A DNA stretch of 64,000 bases from Planctomyces sp. SH-PL14 (GTDB lineage Bacteria > Planctomycetota > Planctomycetia > Planctomycetales > Planctomycetaceae), in the NCBI RefSeq assembly GCF_001610835.1, contig NZ_CP011270.1, positions 4,544,001 to 4,608,000 on the forward strand. Direction: 5' to 3'. Positions 36,715 through 46,148 of this stretch are shown here, in pieces. Below the pieces are notes generated by a model. It was not told where the DNA came from and ran no database searches. It was given only the letters and a program-made list of their open reading frames with translations. Position 1 is the first letter of the stretch, and every line of letters starts with the position of its first letter. The position numbers were made by a program, and so were the translations under genes.

Positions 36715-38016
36715 CTAAGGTTGTTTCACGGCCGGCAGGCCGCCAGCGGCGAGCGCGGACAGTTCCGCGGCAGCGTCAAAAGAATCGTACGTCGACCAAC
36801 TCTGCATCTTGTTTCGCAGCGCCTGCGCGCGGCCGGAGCTGCCCGGGGCACTCGTCTGAATTTCCCGCAGTTGTGTCCGAGCCAGTTTCTGCAAACGCTC
36901 GTATTGAGCTGAGACGCGAACGGACTTGTTCGCCAACTGGTTCTGGAAGCCGTAAACCGTGGAACGCTGTTCGAGGAGCTGCTGAGCCCGTCGTGTGGCT
37001 TGATCGTGTGTCGCGTAGAGCGACATGAGGTCGGCCCTGAGCAACTCCCGCTCGGCCGCCTTCTCATTGATCTTGTCGGTATAGATCCGCTTGGCTGCCG
37101 GGTACCCCTCGTACCTCTGCAGCCTCTCCAGATCTCTTTGCAGTGCGCTCATCTCGTAGGCCAGGTTGAGGATTGCGTCAGAAAGTTTCCTCTCCGTCTC
37201 CTGAAGGCTGGTCAACTGCTTTTCGAGGGCCCCCAGTTTCGCATCGAGGTCCGCAGCGCCCTCCTCGACCAGCTTCTTGGCGGACGCTTGGTCTTTCTGC
37301 GCATCCCGGTAGTCGCGCTCCAGCTTGTCCTTGTTCTCAATCTCGCGCCGCAGGGCCTCGGTCTTCGCCGTCGAAGACTCGTCGAGGACCGTCTGAAGTT
37401 GATCCTGAAACTGACGCTGGACCCGCCCCACCGCCGCCTGTCCGGAGGCAACCTGCTCGCCGTATTCCTGCAGGTAGCTGTTGACGCTCGGGATCCGCCG
37501 GTTGACGAACTGGGCGACCTCCGCATCCCCGGCCGGTCCCTTGAGATACTCGACGAACGACCCCATCCAGACCGCCGCCTGACGCCGATCCTCAACGGGG
37601 ATGGCCTCGGCCGGCGCATGCCCGATCAACTCCGCCAGATCCACAAGCTGCTCCGCAGCTTCCGTCAACTTCCGTTGACGAAGCTTGGTCCGGATATTCG
37701 CGACGCGGGCCGGCAGATAGGGAGGTGACGCGGCGAGCGCCTTCTGAAACGACTCCTCGGCCTGCTCGAACTTTCGATTCTTCGTCAGTACGACGGACCA
37801 GGCATACTCGACCCCGGCATCGTCCGGGGCCAGTCGTCGAGCCTTCTCATAGGCTCGCTCGGCCGCCTTGAGTCCCTCCGGAGTTCCCCGCAATCCCTCC
37901 TCGGCAAGGACTGTCAATTCGTGCGCAAGAGGAGTGGGCGCATCCGCATACGACAAAGCGGAGACAGCAGTGCACAGGAGGGCCGCGAGGGCCCTGATCG
38001 TTGACGAACCGGTCAT
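36715..38016 (-). CDS. Secreted TPR/coiled-coil protein
   Basis: The 433-residue product begins with a signal peptide (TIRALAALLCTAVSALSYADA). TPR-like helices follow to about residue 110 (GLKAAERAYEKARRLAPDD, KFEQAEESFQKALAASPPYL). A long, highly charged coiled coil runs from about 165 to 400 (ALRREIENKDKLERDYRD, KLGALEKQLTSLQETERKL). It resembles no named family that I can identify. The ATG at 38016 is preferred because the signal peptide starts there. It lies 12 bp upstream of the Hint-protein gene and is presumably co-transcribed, so the two secreted proteins may work together. Confidence 0.7.
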   Translation of the reverse strand: MTGSSTIRALAALLCTAVSALSYADAPTPLAHELTVLAEEGLRGTPEGLKAAERAYEKARRLAPDDAGVEYAWSVVLTKNRKFEQAEESFQKALAASPPYLPARVANIRTKLRQRKLTEAAEQLVDLAELIGHAPAEAIPVEDRRQAAVWMGSFVEYLKGPAGDAEVAQFVNRRIPSVNSYLQEYGEQVASGQAAVGRVQRQFQDQLQTVLDESSTAKTEALRREIENKDKLERDYRDAQKDQASAKKLVEEGAADLDAKLGALEKQLTSLQETERKLSDAILNLAYEMSALQRDLERLQRYEGYPAAKRIYTDKINEKAAERELLRADLMSLYATHDQATRRAQQLLEQRSTVYGFQNQLANKSVRVSAQYERLQKLARTQLREIQTSAPGSSGRAQALRNKMQSWSTYDSFDAAAELSALAAGGLPAVKQP

Positions 38017-38371
38017 GTTTCTGGCCCCGCCGGGGTCGCCGTCAGACCGTAGGGGAGATCCGACACCCTCCCCGAACGGACGGCCTGACAGTTGTTTCAC
38101 CGATTTTCCCGACCCGGTTCCGAAAAGAGAAGAAGTTTTACGCTCAGTCCTGTCGGTTTTGTCAGAGAGCCCGCCGCGATTCGGAACGGCTGTTCACGGG
38201 GCGGAGGTCCGCCGGTCCAACTCCTGGCAACGATCCGCCATCCGTTTGCGGCCCCCTTCGGTCGATCCTACCTTATGTCGGTCGTCATTCCCCCGATGGC
38301 CCACGAACGATCGACTCGACCCGCGCGCAGGCGCCTCCCTGCGCCGACATCTGCTGTCTCCGACGTCAAAC
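38017..38371. other. Divergent intergenic region between the coiled-coil and pyruvate carboxylase genes
   Basis: About 355 bp with no gene. It must hold two divergent promoters, but no clear promoter boxes, palindrome or riboswitch-like structure was recognised. No copy of the 315-bp repeat is present, unlike most gaps of this size here. Confidence 0.6.
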
Positions 38372-41300
38372 ATGCCCATCACCAAGCTGCTCGTCGCCAA
38401 CCGGTCCGAAATCGCCATTCGCGTCTTCCGCTCGGCCCACGAACTGGGGATCCGGACGGTCGCCGTCTACACGCATGAGGACCGCTACGCGCTGCATCGC
38501 TTCAAGGCGGACGAGGCCTACCAGATCGGGGCCCCGGGGGAGCCGATCAAGAACTACCTGAACATCCCGGCGATCATCGCCGTCGCCAAGCAGCACGGCA
38601 TCGAGGCGATCCACCCCGGCTACGGGTTCCTGTCCGAGAAGCCGGAGTTCGCCCGGGCCTGCAAAGAGGCGGGGATCATCTTCGTCGGCCCGACGATCGA
38701 TGCCCTCGAGAACCTGGGGGACAAGACCGCGGCCCGCAAGATCGCCGTCAAGGCGAAGGTCCCGGTCCTGAGCGGGACCGAGAACGCGCTCAAGGACGGC
38801 GACGAAGGTCTGGCGGCGGCGAAGAAGCTCGGCTTCCCGATCATCCTCAAGGCGGCCCACGGCGGCGGCGGCCGCGGGATGCGGGTCGTCGAGTCCGAAG
38901 ACCAGTTCCTCGCCTCCTATGACACCGCCCGCCGCGAATCGCTGACGGCGTTCGGCAGCCCGGACATCTTTATCGAGAAGTACATCCGCCGGGCGCGGCA
39001 CATCGAAGTCCAGCTCCTCGGCGACAAGCACGGGAACCTCGTCCACCTCTTCGAGCGAGACTGCTCGGTCCAGCGCCGCCATCAGAAGGTGGTCGAGATC
39101 GCTCCCGCGCCGAACCTCGATTCCAAGGTCCGCGACGCGATCTGCGCGTCGGCGGTCGAGATCGGCAAGCAGGTGAACTACGAGAACGCCGGGACGGTCG
39201 AGTTCCTCGTCGACGCCGACACGAACCAGTTCTTCTTCATCGAGGTCAATCCCCGGATCCAGGTCGAGCACACGGTCACGGAAGAAGTGACCGGCTTCGA
39301 CATCGTGAAGTCGCAGATCCTCATCGCCCAGGGGGCCGCTCTCGCGGACCCGGAGATCGGGATCGACTCCCAGGCCGCGATCAAGACGACCGGCTTCGCC
39401 GTGCAGTGCCGCGTCACCACAGAAGACCCGGAGAACAACTTCACGCCGGACTACGGCAAGATCGCTCACTACCGCTCGGCGGCGGGACTCGGCATCCGCC
39501 TCGACGCCGGCACCGCGTTCTCCGGCGCCACCGTCACGCCGTACTACGACTCGCTGCTCGTCAAAGTGACCGCCCGGGCCCGGCGGTTCACCGACGCCGT
39601 GCACCGGATGGAGCGAAGCCTCGCCGAGTTCCGCATCCGGGGGGTGAAGACGAACATCCCGTTCCTCACCAACCTGCTGAACCATCCGACCTTCCTGGAA
39701 GGTCTCTGCACGACCCGCTTCATCGACGACACTCCGGAGCTCCGCGAGCTCCCGAAGCGGAAGGACCGGGCGACGAAGGTCCTGAGCTACATCGGCGAGA
39801 CGATCGTCAACGGCAACTCGCTCGTGAAAGGCCGTCCCGTCGCCAAGCGGCGGCTTCCGGCTCCGATCCCGTCTCCGGTCGCGCCGGGGGCTTCGGCTCC
39901 CGCGGCCGGGAGCCCGCAGGCGGCCGCGTTCCCCGAAGGAACCCGCGACCTTCTCAAGAAGCTCGGCCCGCAGAAGTTCGCTGCCTGGGTCCGCGACCAG
40001 AAGCGGCTCATGATCACGGACACGACGTTCCGGGACGCGCACCAGTCGCTCCTGGCGACGCGGTTCCGCACGCATGACCTGCTCCAGATCGCCGGCATTT
40101 ACGCCCGCCGCTGTCCGCAGTTCTTCTCGCTCGAAATGTGGGGCGGAGCGACGTTCGACACGTCGATGCGGTTCCTGAAGGAGTGCCCGTGGCAGCGGCT
40201 CTCCGAGATGCGGGCGCAGTGCCCGAACATCCTGTTCCAGATGCTCCTGCGGGCCTCGAACGCCGTCGGGTACACGAACTATCCGGACAACGTGGTCCGC
40301 GAGTTCGTGAAGGAAGCGGCCCAGGCAGGGAACGACGTCTTCCGCGTGTTCGACTGCCTGAACTGGGTGCCGAACATGCAGGTCGCGATGGACGCCGTCA
40401 ATGAGACGGGGACGATCTGCGAAGCGGCAATCTGCTACTCGGGCGACATCCTCAACCCGAACCGCACGAAGTACAACCTGAAGTACTACGTCGACCTCGC
40501 GAAGCAGCTCGAGAAGATGGGAGCCCACATCCTCGCCATCAAGGACATGGCGGGGCTCTGCAAGCCGGAGGCAGCGACGAAGCTCGTCACCGCGCTGAAG
40601 CAGGAGATCGGGATCCCGATCCACTTCCACACGCACGACACTAACGGCATCCAGGCCGCCTCCTATCTCAAGGCGGCGGACGTCGGCGTCGATATCGTCG
40701 ACTGTGCGATGGCTCCGCTCTCGGGCGGGACCTCGCAGCCGAACCTCAACACGCTCAGCGAATCGTTGCGGTTTATGGAACGGGACACCGGCCTCGATTC
40801 GCACGTCCTGGATGAGATCGCGGAATACTGGCGCGTCGCCCGGCAGTTCTACGCTCCGTTCGAGAGCGACGAGCTGGCCGGTACGGCCGACCTCTACAAC
40901 CACGAGATGCCCGGCGGCCAGTACACGAACCTCTACGAGCAGGCCCGGGCTCTCGGCCTCGAAGACCGGTGGGCGGAAGTCTGCCGGGTTTACGCCGAGG
41001 TCAATCAGATGTTCGGCGACATCGTGAAGGTGACGCCGACGTCGAAGTCTGTCGGCGACATGGCGCTCTTCATGGTCGCCAACAACCTGACGGCGAACGA
41101 CGTCCTGAACGGCGACCGCGAGCTCTCCTTCCCGGAAGGGGTCATCGACCTCCTCAGCGGGGCGATGGGCCAGCCCCCCGGCGGGTTCCCGGAGAAGATT
41201 CAGCAGCGGATTCTCGGCAACCGCAAGGCGTTCACCGAACGCCCCGGCGCGAGCCTTCCTCCGGTCGACTTCGGTGCCGCGAAGGAGAAGGTCGCCGGTA

Positions 41301-41848
41301 TGGTCGACGGTGAGCCGTCGCACCAGGACGTTCTGTCCTACATCCTCTATCCGAAGGTCTTCGAAGGCTTTGCCGCTCACCGCCATCAGTACGGCGATAC
41401 GAGCCTGCTGCCGACGCCGATTTTCTTCTACGGCATGGAGCCGGGCGAAGAGACCACCGTCGAGATCGAGTCCGGCAAGACGCTGTTCATCAAGTACGTC
41501 GGCCTGGGGATGCCGCATCCGGACGGAACCCGGACGGTCTCGTTCGAGCTGAACGGCCAGCCGCGGAACGTGACGATCACGGACCTGTCGCTGACCCCCG
41601 AGACGAAGTCCCGCCGCAAGGCGGAGAGCGATGACCCCAAGCAGATCGGGGCGACGATGCCCGGGATGGTAGTCCTCGTCCCCGTGACGGTGGGCGAAGA
41701 GGTCAAGAAGGGGCAGAAGCTGCTGACCCTGGAAGCGATGAAGATGGAGACCTCGATTTACGCCGACCGTGACGCGAAGGTCCGGGAGGTCGTGGTCGCG
41801 AAGGGAGAGAACGTCGAGACCGGCGACCTGCTGATGGTTCTCGGCTGA
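38372..41848 (+). CDS. pyc: Pyruvate carboxylase, single chain
   Basis: This 1158-residue enzyme makes oxaloacetate from pyruvate and bicarbonate, refilling the TCA cycle. Biotin carboxylase spans about residues 1-460: LLVANRSEIAIRVFRSA, the ATP grasp GGGGRGMRVV, and FIEVNPRIQVEHTVTE. The carboxyltransferase barrel is about 540-810, with DTTFRDAHQSLLATR, IKDMAGLCKP and HFHTHDTNG. The biotin carrier domain at the C-terminus contains LEAMKMETSI with the biotinylated lysine. The length is the usual one. The ATG 38372 matches the family N-terminus; the frame continues upstream but is not homologous. Repeat copy 10 starts 14 bp after the stop. Confidence 0.95.
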   Translation: MPITKLLVANRSEIAIRVFRSAHELGIRTVAVYTHEDRYALHRFKADEAYQIGAPGEPIKNYLNIPAIIAVAKQHGIEAIHPGYGFLSEKPEFARACKEAGIIFVGPTIDALENLGDKTAARKIAVKAKVPVLSGTENALKDGDEGLAAAKKLGFPIILKAAHGGGGRGMRVVESEDQFLASYDTARRESLTAFGSPDIFIEKYIRRARHIEVQLLGDKHGNLVHLFERDCSVQRRHQKVVEIAPAPNLDSKVRDAICASAVEIGKQVNYENAGTVEFLVDADTNQFFFIEVNPRIQVEHTVTEEVTGFDIVKSQILIAQGAALADPEIGIDSQAAIKTTGFAVQCRVTTEDPENNFTPDYGKIAHYRSAAGLGIRLDAGTAFSGATVTPYYDSLLVKVTARARRFTDAVHRMERSLAEFRIRGVKTNIPFLTNLLNHPTFLEGLCTTRFIDDTPELRELPKRKDRATKVLSYIGETIVNGNSLVKGRPVAKRRLPAPIPSPVAPGASAPAAGSPQAAAFPEGTRDLLKKLGPQKFAAWVRDQKRLMITDTTFRDAHQSLLATRFRTHDLLQIAGIYARRCPQFFSLEMWGGATFDTSMRFLKECPWQRLSEMRAQCPNILFQMLLRASNAVGYTNYPDNVVREFVKEAAQAGNDVFRVFDCLNWVPNMQVAMDAVNETGTICEAAICYSGDILNPNRTKYNLKYYVDLAKQLEKMGAHILAIKDMAGLCKPEAATKLVTALKQEIGIPIHFHTHDTNGIQAASYLKAADVGVDIVDCAMAPLSGGTSQPNLNTLSESLRFMERDTGLDSHVLDEIAEYWRVARQFYAPFESDELAGTADLYNHEMPGGQYTNLYEQARALGLEDRWAEVCRVYAEVNQMFGDIVKVTPTSKSVGDMALFMVANNLTANDVLNGDRELSFPEGVIDLLSGAMGQPPGGFPEKIQQRILGNRKAFTERPGASLPPVDFGAAKEKVAGMVDGEPSHQDVLSYILYPKVFEGFAAHRHQYGDTSLLPTPIFFYGMEPGEETTVEIESGKTLFIKYVGLGMPHPDGTRTVSFELNGQPRNVTITDLSLTPETKSRRKAESDDPKQIGATMPGMVVLVPVTVGEEVKKGQKLLTLEAMKMETSIYADRDAKVREVVVAKGENVETGDLLMVLG

Positions 41849-41862
41849 GTGCCGGCGCTCGA

Positions 41863-42139
41863 ACCGCATCCTTGCCGGCGCAGCTCCGATAGCTCAAACC
41901 CAACGTGCGACGGCAGCCGGGGTCAAGGGGGTCACCCCTTGCCGCCGGAGGCGCCTCCATGAGGAACCGCGGTAAGCAACGGGCGCCCGCTTTGTGGAAC
42001 CTGCGGGTTGATGTGGGGGGCATCCGGCACGCTGTCCGCGCTTGGACACGGCGTCCTTCAGACATCTCCCGACGAGACAGCCTCCGGCGGGCAGGGGGTG
42101 GCCCCTGCACGCCACCAGGGCATCCGCCCTGGACCCGGT
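41863..42139 (+). repeat. Dispersed 315-bp repeat, copy 10
   Basis: The shortest full copy (277 bp), between convergent genes. A deletion removes part of the linker after GTGGAACCTGCG, so the conserved GAGGACTCACCGCTCGC is missing. Both arms are kept, with right-arm hairpin CAGGGGGTGGCCCCTG. Confidence 0.85.
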
Positions 42140-42158
42140 ATATGGCCCGCCGGGTGAA

Positions 42159-43574
42159 CTAGTTCGAATTCTTCAGGATGTTGTACTTCTTCATCTTGTT
42201 GTACAGCGTCACCCGGCTGATCCCCAGATCCTTCGCCGTCCGCGTCCGGCTGAAACTGTTCTTGAACAGCGACTGCTCAATGATCTCCCGCTCGTTCACG
42301 GCCACCTGATTGCTCAGCGTCACTTCGTTCGTCCCGCGCCGATCACCCAGCACCACCGAAGGATCGTTCGTCGGACCCGCCTTCCCCGCCATGACGTGCG
42401 CGGGAAGCTGCTCCGCCGTCAACAGCCCGTTGCGGCAGTAAATCACCGCCCGCTGGATCACATGCTCCAGCTCGCGGACGTTCCCCGGCCACGGATAGTC
42501 GAGAAGCGCCTCCAGGAACGTGTCATCGATCCGGGCAATCGTGATGTTGTGCTTCGCCGCAAACTTCCCGATGAATTTCTTCGCCATCGGGATGATGTCG
42601 ACCTTCCGCTTCCGCAGCGGCGGGATCTCAAACTTCAGCATGCTGAGCCGGTAGTAAAGGTCCGGCCGGAACCGGCTCGCCTCAACCAGCGGCTGCAGAT
42701 CCAGGTTGCTCGCCACCACCAGCCGCGCCTGAGACTTGAGGGTCCGATTCGATCCGACGGGCTCAAACTCTCCCGTCTCGATCACCTTCAGCAGCTTCAC
42801 CTGCTGCTCCAGCCCCAGGACGTCGATTTCGTCCAGCAGAATCGTCCCCTTCCCGGCGGCGACGAACTTCCCCTCCTTGTCGGCATGGGCACTCGTGAAC
42901 GACCCCTTCTGGTGTCCGAACAGCTCGCTCTCGATCAGCTCCCGCGGCAGCGCCCCGCAGGGCACGTGCAGGAACGGCTCGTTCCGCCGCGGCGACGTCT
43001 CATGAATCAGCTTCGAGAGAAATGTCTTCCCGACCCCCGTCTCCCCGATGAGCAGGATCGTGACGTCGTGCGATGCGGCGATCGACAGGTCCTCGAGCAT
43101 CGACTTGAGGACGGGAGAATTCGTCTCGAACTTGTGCGTTGCCCCCTCCAGGACCGCGCGGCCGAACGTCTCGGTCGGCCGGTCATGATGGACCGGGATC
43201 GGCGTGATCAGGGCGTCGGTGTATTCCTTCCGGATCGCGTCGACGACCCCCGCGGCATCGCGGAGATGAATCAATGTTGAGCACGCCGCGCGGCGCTCCA
43301 GAATCTCGGGACAGTCCGGCCCGGTCAGCAGGACAATCCGGCCCTGGGGATGCCGGAGCAACAGCTCCTCGACGAACCGGTCCGCGCCGTGGCCTCCGTC
43401 GAAAACGGTCCGCTGGTCGATGACGAGCAGGCCCGGCTGCAGCGGCGCGATCGAGGATCGGGCGTCGTCGAGTGTCGTGACGCGATGGTGCCGCAGAGCG
43501 GAGCCGAATTCCTGTTCCGCCGTGCTGGTCAGGTCCCGGTCCGAGGTCAGCCACAGAATCATCGTCGATCGCAT
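42159..43574 (-). CDS. Sigma-54-type AAA+ transcriptional regulator with altered GAFTGA loop
   Basis: The 471-residue protein has an N-terminal receiver-like region (MILWLTSDRDLTSTAEQ, then LLVIDQRTVFDGG). The AAA+ domain has Walker A LLIGETGVGKTF, ESELFGHQKG, Walker B GTILLDEIDVL and WPGNVRELEHVIQRAV. The chain ends with a Fis-type helix-turn-helix (RTAKDLGISRVTLYNKMKKY). The loop that contacts sigma-54 reads GSFTSA rather than GAFTGA, so strong sigma-54 activation is uncertain. The ATG at 43574 has GGGAAG upstream. A -24/-12-like sequence lies about 90 bp upstream. Confidence 0.88.
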   Translation of the reverse strand: MRSTMILWLTSDRDLTSTAEQEFGSALRHHRVTTLDDARSSIAPLQPGLLVIDQRTVFDGGHGADRFVEELLLRHPQGRIVLLTGPDCPEILERRAACSTLIHLRDAAGVVDAIRKEYTDALITPIPVHHDRPTETFGRAVLEGATHKFETNSPVLKSMLEDLSIAASHDVTILLIGETGVGKTFLSKLIHETSPRRNEPFLHVPCGALPRELIESELFGHQKGSFTSAHADKEGKFVAAGKGTILLDEIDVLGLEQQVKLLKVIETGEFEPVGSNRTLKSQARLVVASNLDLQPLVEASRFRPDLYYRLSMLKFEIPPLRKRKVDIIPMAKKFIGKFAAKHNITIARIDDTFLEALLDYPWPGNVRELEHVIQRAVIYCRNGLLTAEQLPAHVMAGKAGPTNDPSVVLGDRRGTNEVTLSNQVAVNEREIIEQSLFKNSFSRTRTAKDLGISRVTLYNKMKKYNILKNSN

Positions 43575-44041
43575 ACAGACTTCCCGTGATGGACGAGCCA
43601 GGCGCACACCGACAGACGAAAAGTGCGTCCGCGCCGCCGTGCCCGTTCCTGATAGGGAGTCTTTACAAATGGAGTGCCAATCTTGACGCGGCGCTCTCCG
43701 GGGTGCGTCCGAACGGCCGCGGGATCGGCGGCGCTCAAGCCGAAGATCCCGCGAACCGCCGCGCCGCTTGCAAAAATGCAAGGATTGTCTGGAGCTGGTC
43801 GCGCGGCGGAGCCGACGAGGGGCTTTTCCCTGTCCGTCTTCCGTGACACGTCCAGCGCTGCCCGTGAGGCGTTTCCGAAACACCTCATGTGGCAAATCGG
43901 CATCGCAAACGGCAACACACCGGGTGGGACCGGGTGCCCGGCCGCAAAGAAACACGCGAAGCCTTAACACGGGGCCTCTAGCATCAGCGCCCGGGTCAAG
44001 GCGTACCCCGCGTCGTCTGCCGCACGCGCGATCGGCCGCCT
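43575..44041. other. Divergent intergenic region between the AAA+ regulator and a membrane protein gene
   Basis: About 470 bp without a supported gene, somewhat less G+C-rich near 43660-43690. It contains the sigma-54-like sequence on the minus strand. No repeat copy is present. Confidence 0.6.
43665..43679 (-). promoter_or_regulatory. Possible sigma-54 (-24/-12) promoter of the AAA+ regulator gene
   Basis: Read on the minus strand: TGGCAC-TCCAT-TTGT. The GG of the -24 box and the G of the -12 box are separated by the correct 10 bases, but the -12 dinucleotide is GT instead of GC. It would place the transcript start about 80 bases before the start codon. Confidence 0.35.
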
Positions 44042-45991
44042 GTGAGCACAGCGGGATCAAGACGACTTCGGATGACCTCCCTCAACGAGTACCTGGAGCT
44101 TCTCTCCGAGAGTCCGGAGCCGGTCCTCCGCCTCGTTCTGGCGGCCGCGGTCATGCTGGTCGTCCACGCCCTCACCGGATGGGCGCTCTTCGCGTGGCCA
44201 ACGGCCTCCCGCGACGAAGCCGATCGCCAACCCTACCCCGTTCCGTTCGGTGGCCGGCTGCTGCAATGCGTCGGGGCGGGAATCGGCCTCAACATCCTGC
44301 TCTGGACCGGGGCGCTGTTCATCGTGCCGTCCGCGATCCCCGGGACGGCGGCGGCGGGAGTCCTGGCGCTGGCCGGAGTCGTGGGAGCGGTCCGGAACCG
44401 TCGCCGATGGGCGATCTCCCGGGGGCCCGCGTCCTGGGTCGCGGCCGTCCTGCTCGCCGCCGGCTTCGGGCTGTGGCAGCACGCTCTCCTGGAGTTTCCC
44501 CTGCGGGTCCAGCGGGTCCCCCACTCCATCTACAACGACTTCTGGAGAGACCTCCCGATCCACGTTCATGTCGCGACCCTGATCGGCGAAGGGGGATTGC
44601 CGCTGCGGTGCGTTTTCGGCACGCCCGATCCGGCCCGGCCGTTCGAACCCCCCGGCCATGTCGGCTACGCGGTCTGGATGGACGGGGTTTCTTCGATCAC
44701 CGGAGTCGGTCCCTATCACGCGGCCGCCGTCGTCTGGATCCTCTGCCGCCTCCTCACGGCGTGGAGCGCGTGGGAGCTCCTGGGGGACCGGATTCGATCA
44801 CCGTGGCTCCGGGTCCTCGCGTCGCTGGTCCCTCTCGTACTGGGGTGCGTCGGCTGGCCCCCCTGGAGCATCTCGACCGACCTCGAGAAGGTGGCGGCGG
44901 CCGGCAGCCAGGTGGCGGGGGCGATGTCGTGGAACCTGCCGCAGGCGGCGTCGGTCGCGCTCGCCTTCGTCTCGATGGTCTTCTACGACCAGTACTGCCG
45001 CCGGGGACGAACGCCGGACCTGTTTCTGACGGCGTTCCTGCAGGTCGTCAGCGGACTGTGCAAGCCGTCGCTGTTCATCGTTCTGGCCCCCGCGCTGCTG
45101 ATCCGGCTCGTCCTTCAGCGGACCTCCTGGCGGGCGCTCGCCGGCGTCGTCGCCATCCTGCTGTCGGGGGTCGGGATCTACCACCTGCCGCTCCTCTATC
45201 CCGTCTTCAGCCTCTCGCGGGGCTGGTCCCTGCATCCTTCCGCGGGGCAGGCGAGGGACGTCCTTTCGTTCTTCCTCGGGAAGTGCGGAGGGATCTTTCT
45301 TCTCAGTCTCCCCTTCCTGCGAAAACTCTTCGGGGACCTGGGGCGTCCGGCGGAACGGCGGCCCGTCGATCTGCTCCTCATCGCCATGGGAGGATCGCTC
45401 CTCTTTCCGCTGCTGTTCCGGGAGGAGGACCTGGTCCCGCTCGGGATGCAGCCCAACCTGTTCTGGGGGGCCATGGGCTGCCTGTCGCTCCTGTGGCCGT
45501 TCGTCGCGGCGCTCCCGTCAGGCCCCGTCGCTCCGGCGACGCTCTGGGGACGGCGGTTCGCCTGGCTGGTCGTCGGAGTCCAGATCCTCAACGGGGGGCT
45601 GTTCGCCTTCCAGTATCCCGTCCTCGAGACGCGGCACTTCCCGACGAGGGCGGTCGACCTGATTTATGCGGTCCGCCGCGAGACCGCTCCGCAGGACCGG
45701 GTGCTGCTCGACCCGATCATCAGCGATTCGACGCGGGCCAGTTACCTCGGCCGACCCGTCGTCATGGCTTACGAGTTGAACTGGTCGCAGCAGAAGCTGA
45801 TGGACGACTGGCGCCGCCTCTGCGGGGGGGAATCGCCGGAGACTCCGATCGACTGGAACCGGTTCGAGGCGGTCGTCACCGCGCCGGAACGGGACCGTGT
45901 CCACGACCTCCTGAGGAGTCTGGACTGGGCCCCGCGGGAGCTTCCTCTCGGCTTCACGCTGTGGCGGAAGCCCTTGTCCGGTTCGCCGTAA
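44042..45991 (+). CDS. Polytopic membrane protein, possibly glycosyltransferase-like
   Basis: The 649-residue product (639 if the ATG 44072 is used instead of GTG 44042) has about a dozen hydrophobic spans across the first 500 residues (PVLRLVLAAAVMLVVHALTG, LFIVLAPALLIRLVL, GVVAILLSGVGIYHLPLLYP). A soluble C-terminal part of about 100 residues follows (RETAPQDRVLLDPIISDS). The spans plus soluble tail recall GT-C type glycosyltransferases or related uncharacterised membrane proteins, but no DXD-like signature was confirmed in the first loop. It is transcribed divergently from the AAA+ regulator. Confidence 0.7.
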   Translation: MSTAGSRRLRMTSLNEYLELLSESPEPVLRLVLAAAVMLVVHALTGWALFAWPTASRDEADRQPYPVPFGGRLLQCVGAGIGLNILLWTGALFIVPSAIPGTAAAGVLALAGVVGAVRNRRRWAISRGPASWVAAVLLAAGFGLWQHALLEFPLRVQRVPHSIYNDFWRDLPIHVHVATLIGEGGLPLRCVFGTPDPARPFEPPGHVGYAVWMDGVSSITGVGPYHAAAVVWILCRLLTAWSAWELLGDRIRSPWLRVLASLVPLVLGCVGWPPWSISTDLEKVAAAGSQVAGAMSWNLPQAASVALAFVSMVFYDQYCRRGRTPDLFLTAFLQVVSGLCKPSLFIVLAPALLIRLVLQRTSWRALAGVVAILLSGVGIYHLPLLYPVFSLSRGWSLHPSAGQARDVLSFFLGKCGGIFLLSLPFLRKLFGDLGRPAERRPVDLLLIAMGGSLLFPLLFREEDLVPLGMQPNLFWGAMGCLSLLWPFVAALPSGPVAPATLWGRRFAWLVVGVQILNGGLFAFQYPVLETRHFPTRAVDLIYAVRRETAPQDRVLLDPIISDSTRASYLGRPVVMAYELNWSQQKLMDDWRRLCGGESPETPIDWNRFEAVVTAPERDRVHDLLRSLDWAPRELPLGFTLWRKPLSGSP

Positions 45992-46148
45992 AGCCTCGTC
46001 GTCCCCAACAGATTCGCAACGCCGCCTTCACTGGAAGTTCACCACGATCCATTGTCGGCCTTCCGGGGCGTGACTAGGATTTGAGTCTCCGTGGGTGGGC
46101 GCTCGGCACCGGTTCGGTTTCGATGGCCTGTTTAGGTCCACAGGGTGA

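Noticed and set aside
38366-41869. Very long minus-strand open frame opposite the pyruvate carboxylase gene
   Set aside because: It is an antisense shadow of a clear enzyme gene; its product is Arg/Asp/Leu-rich without any family motif.
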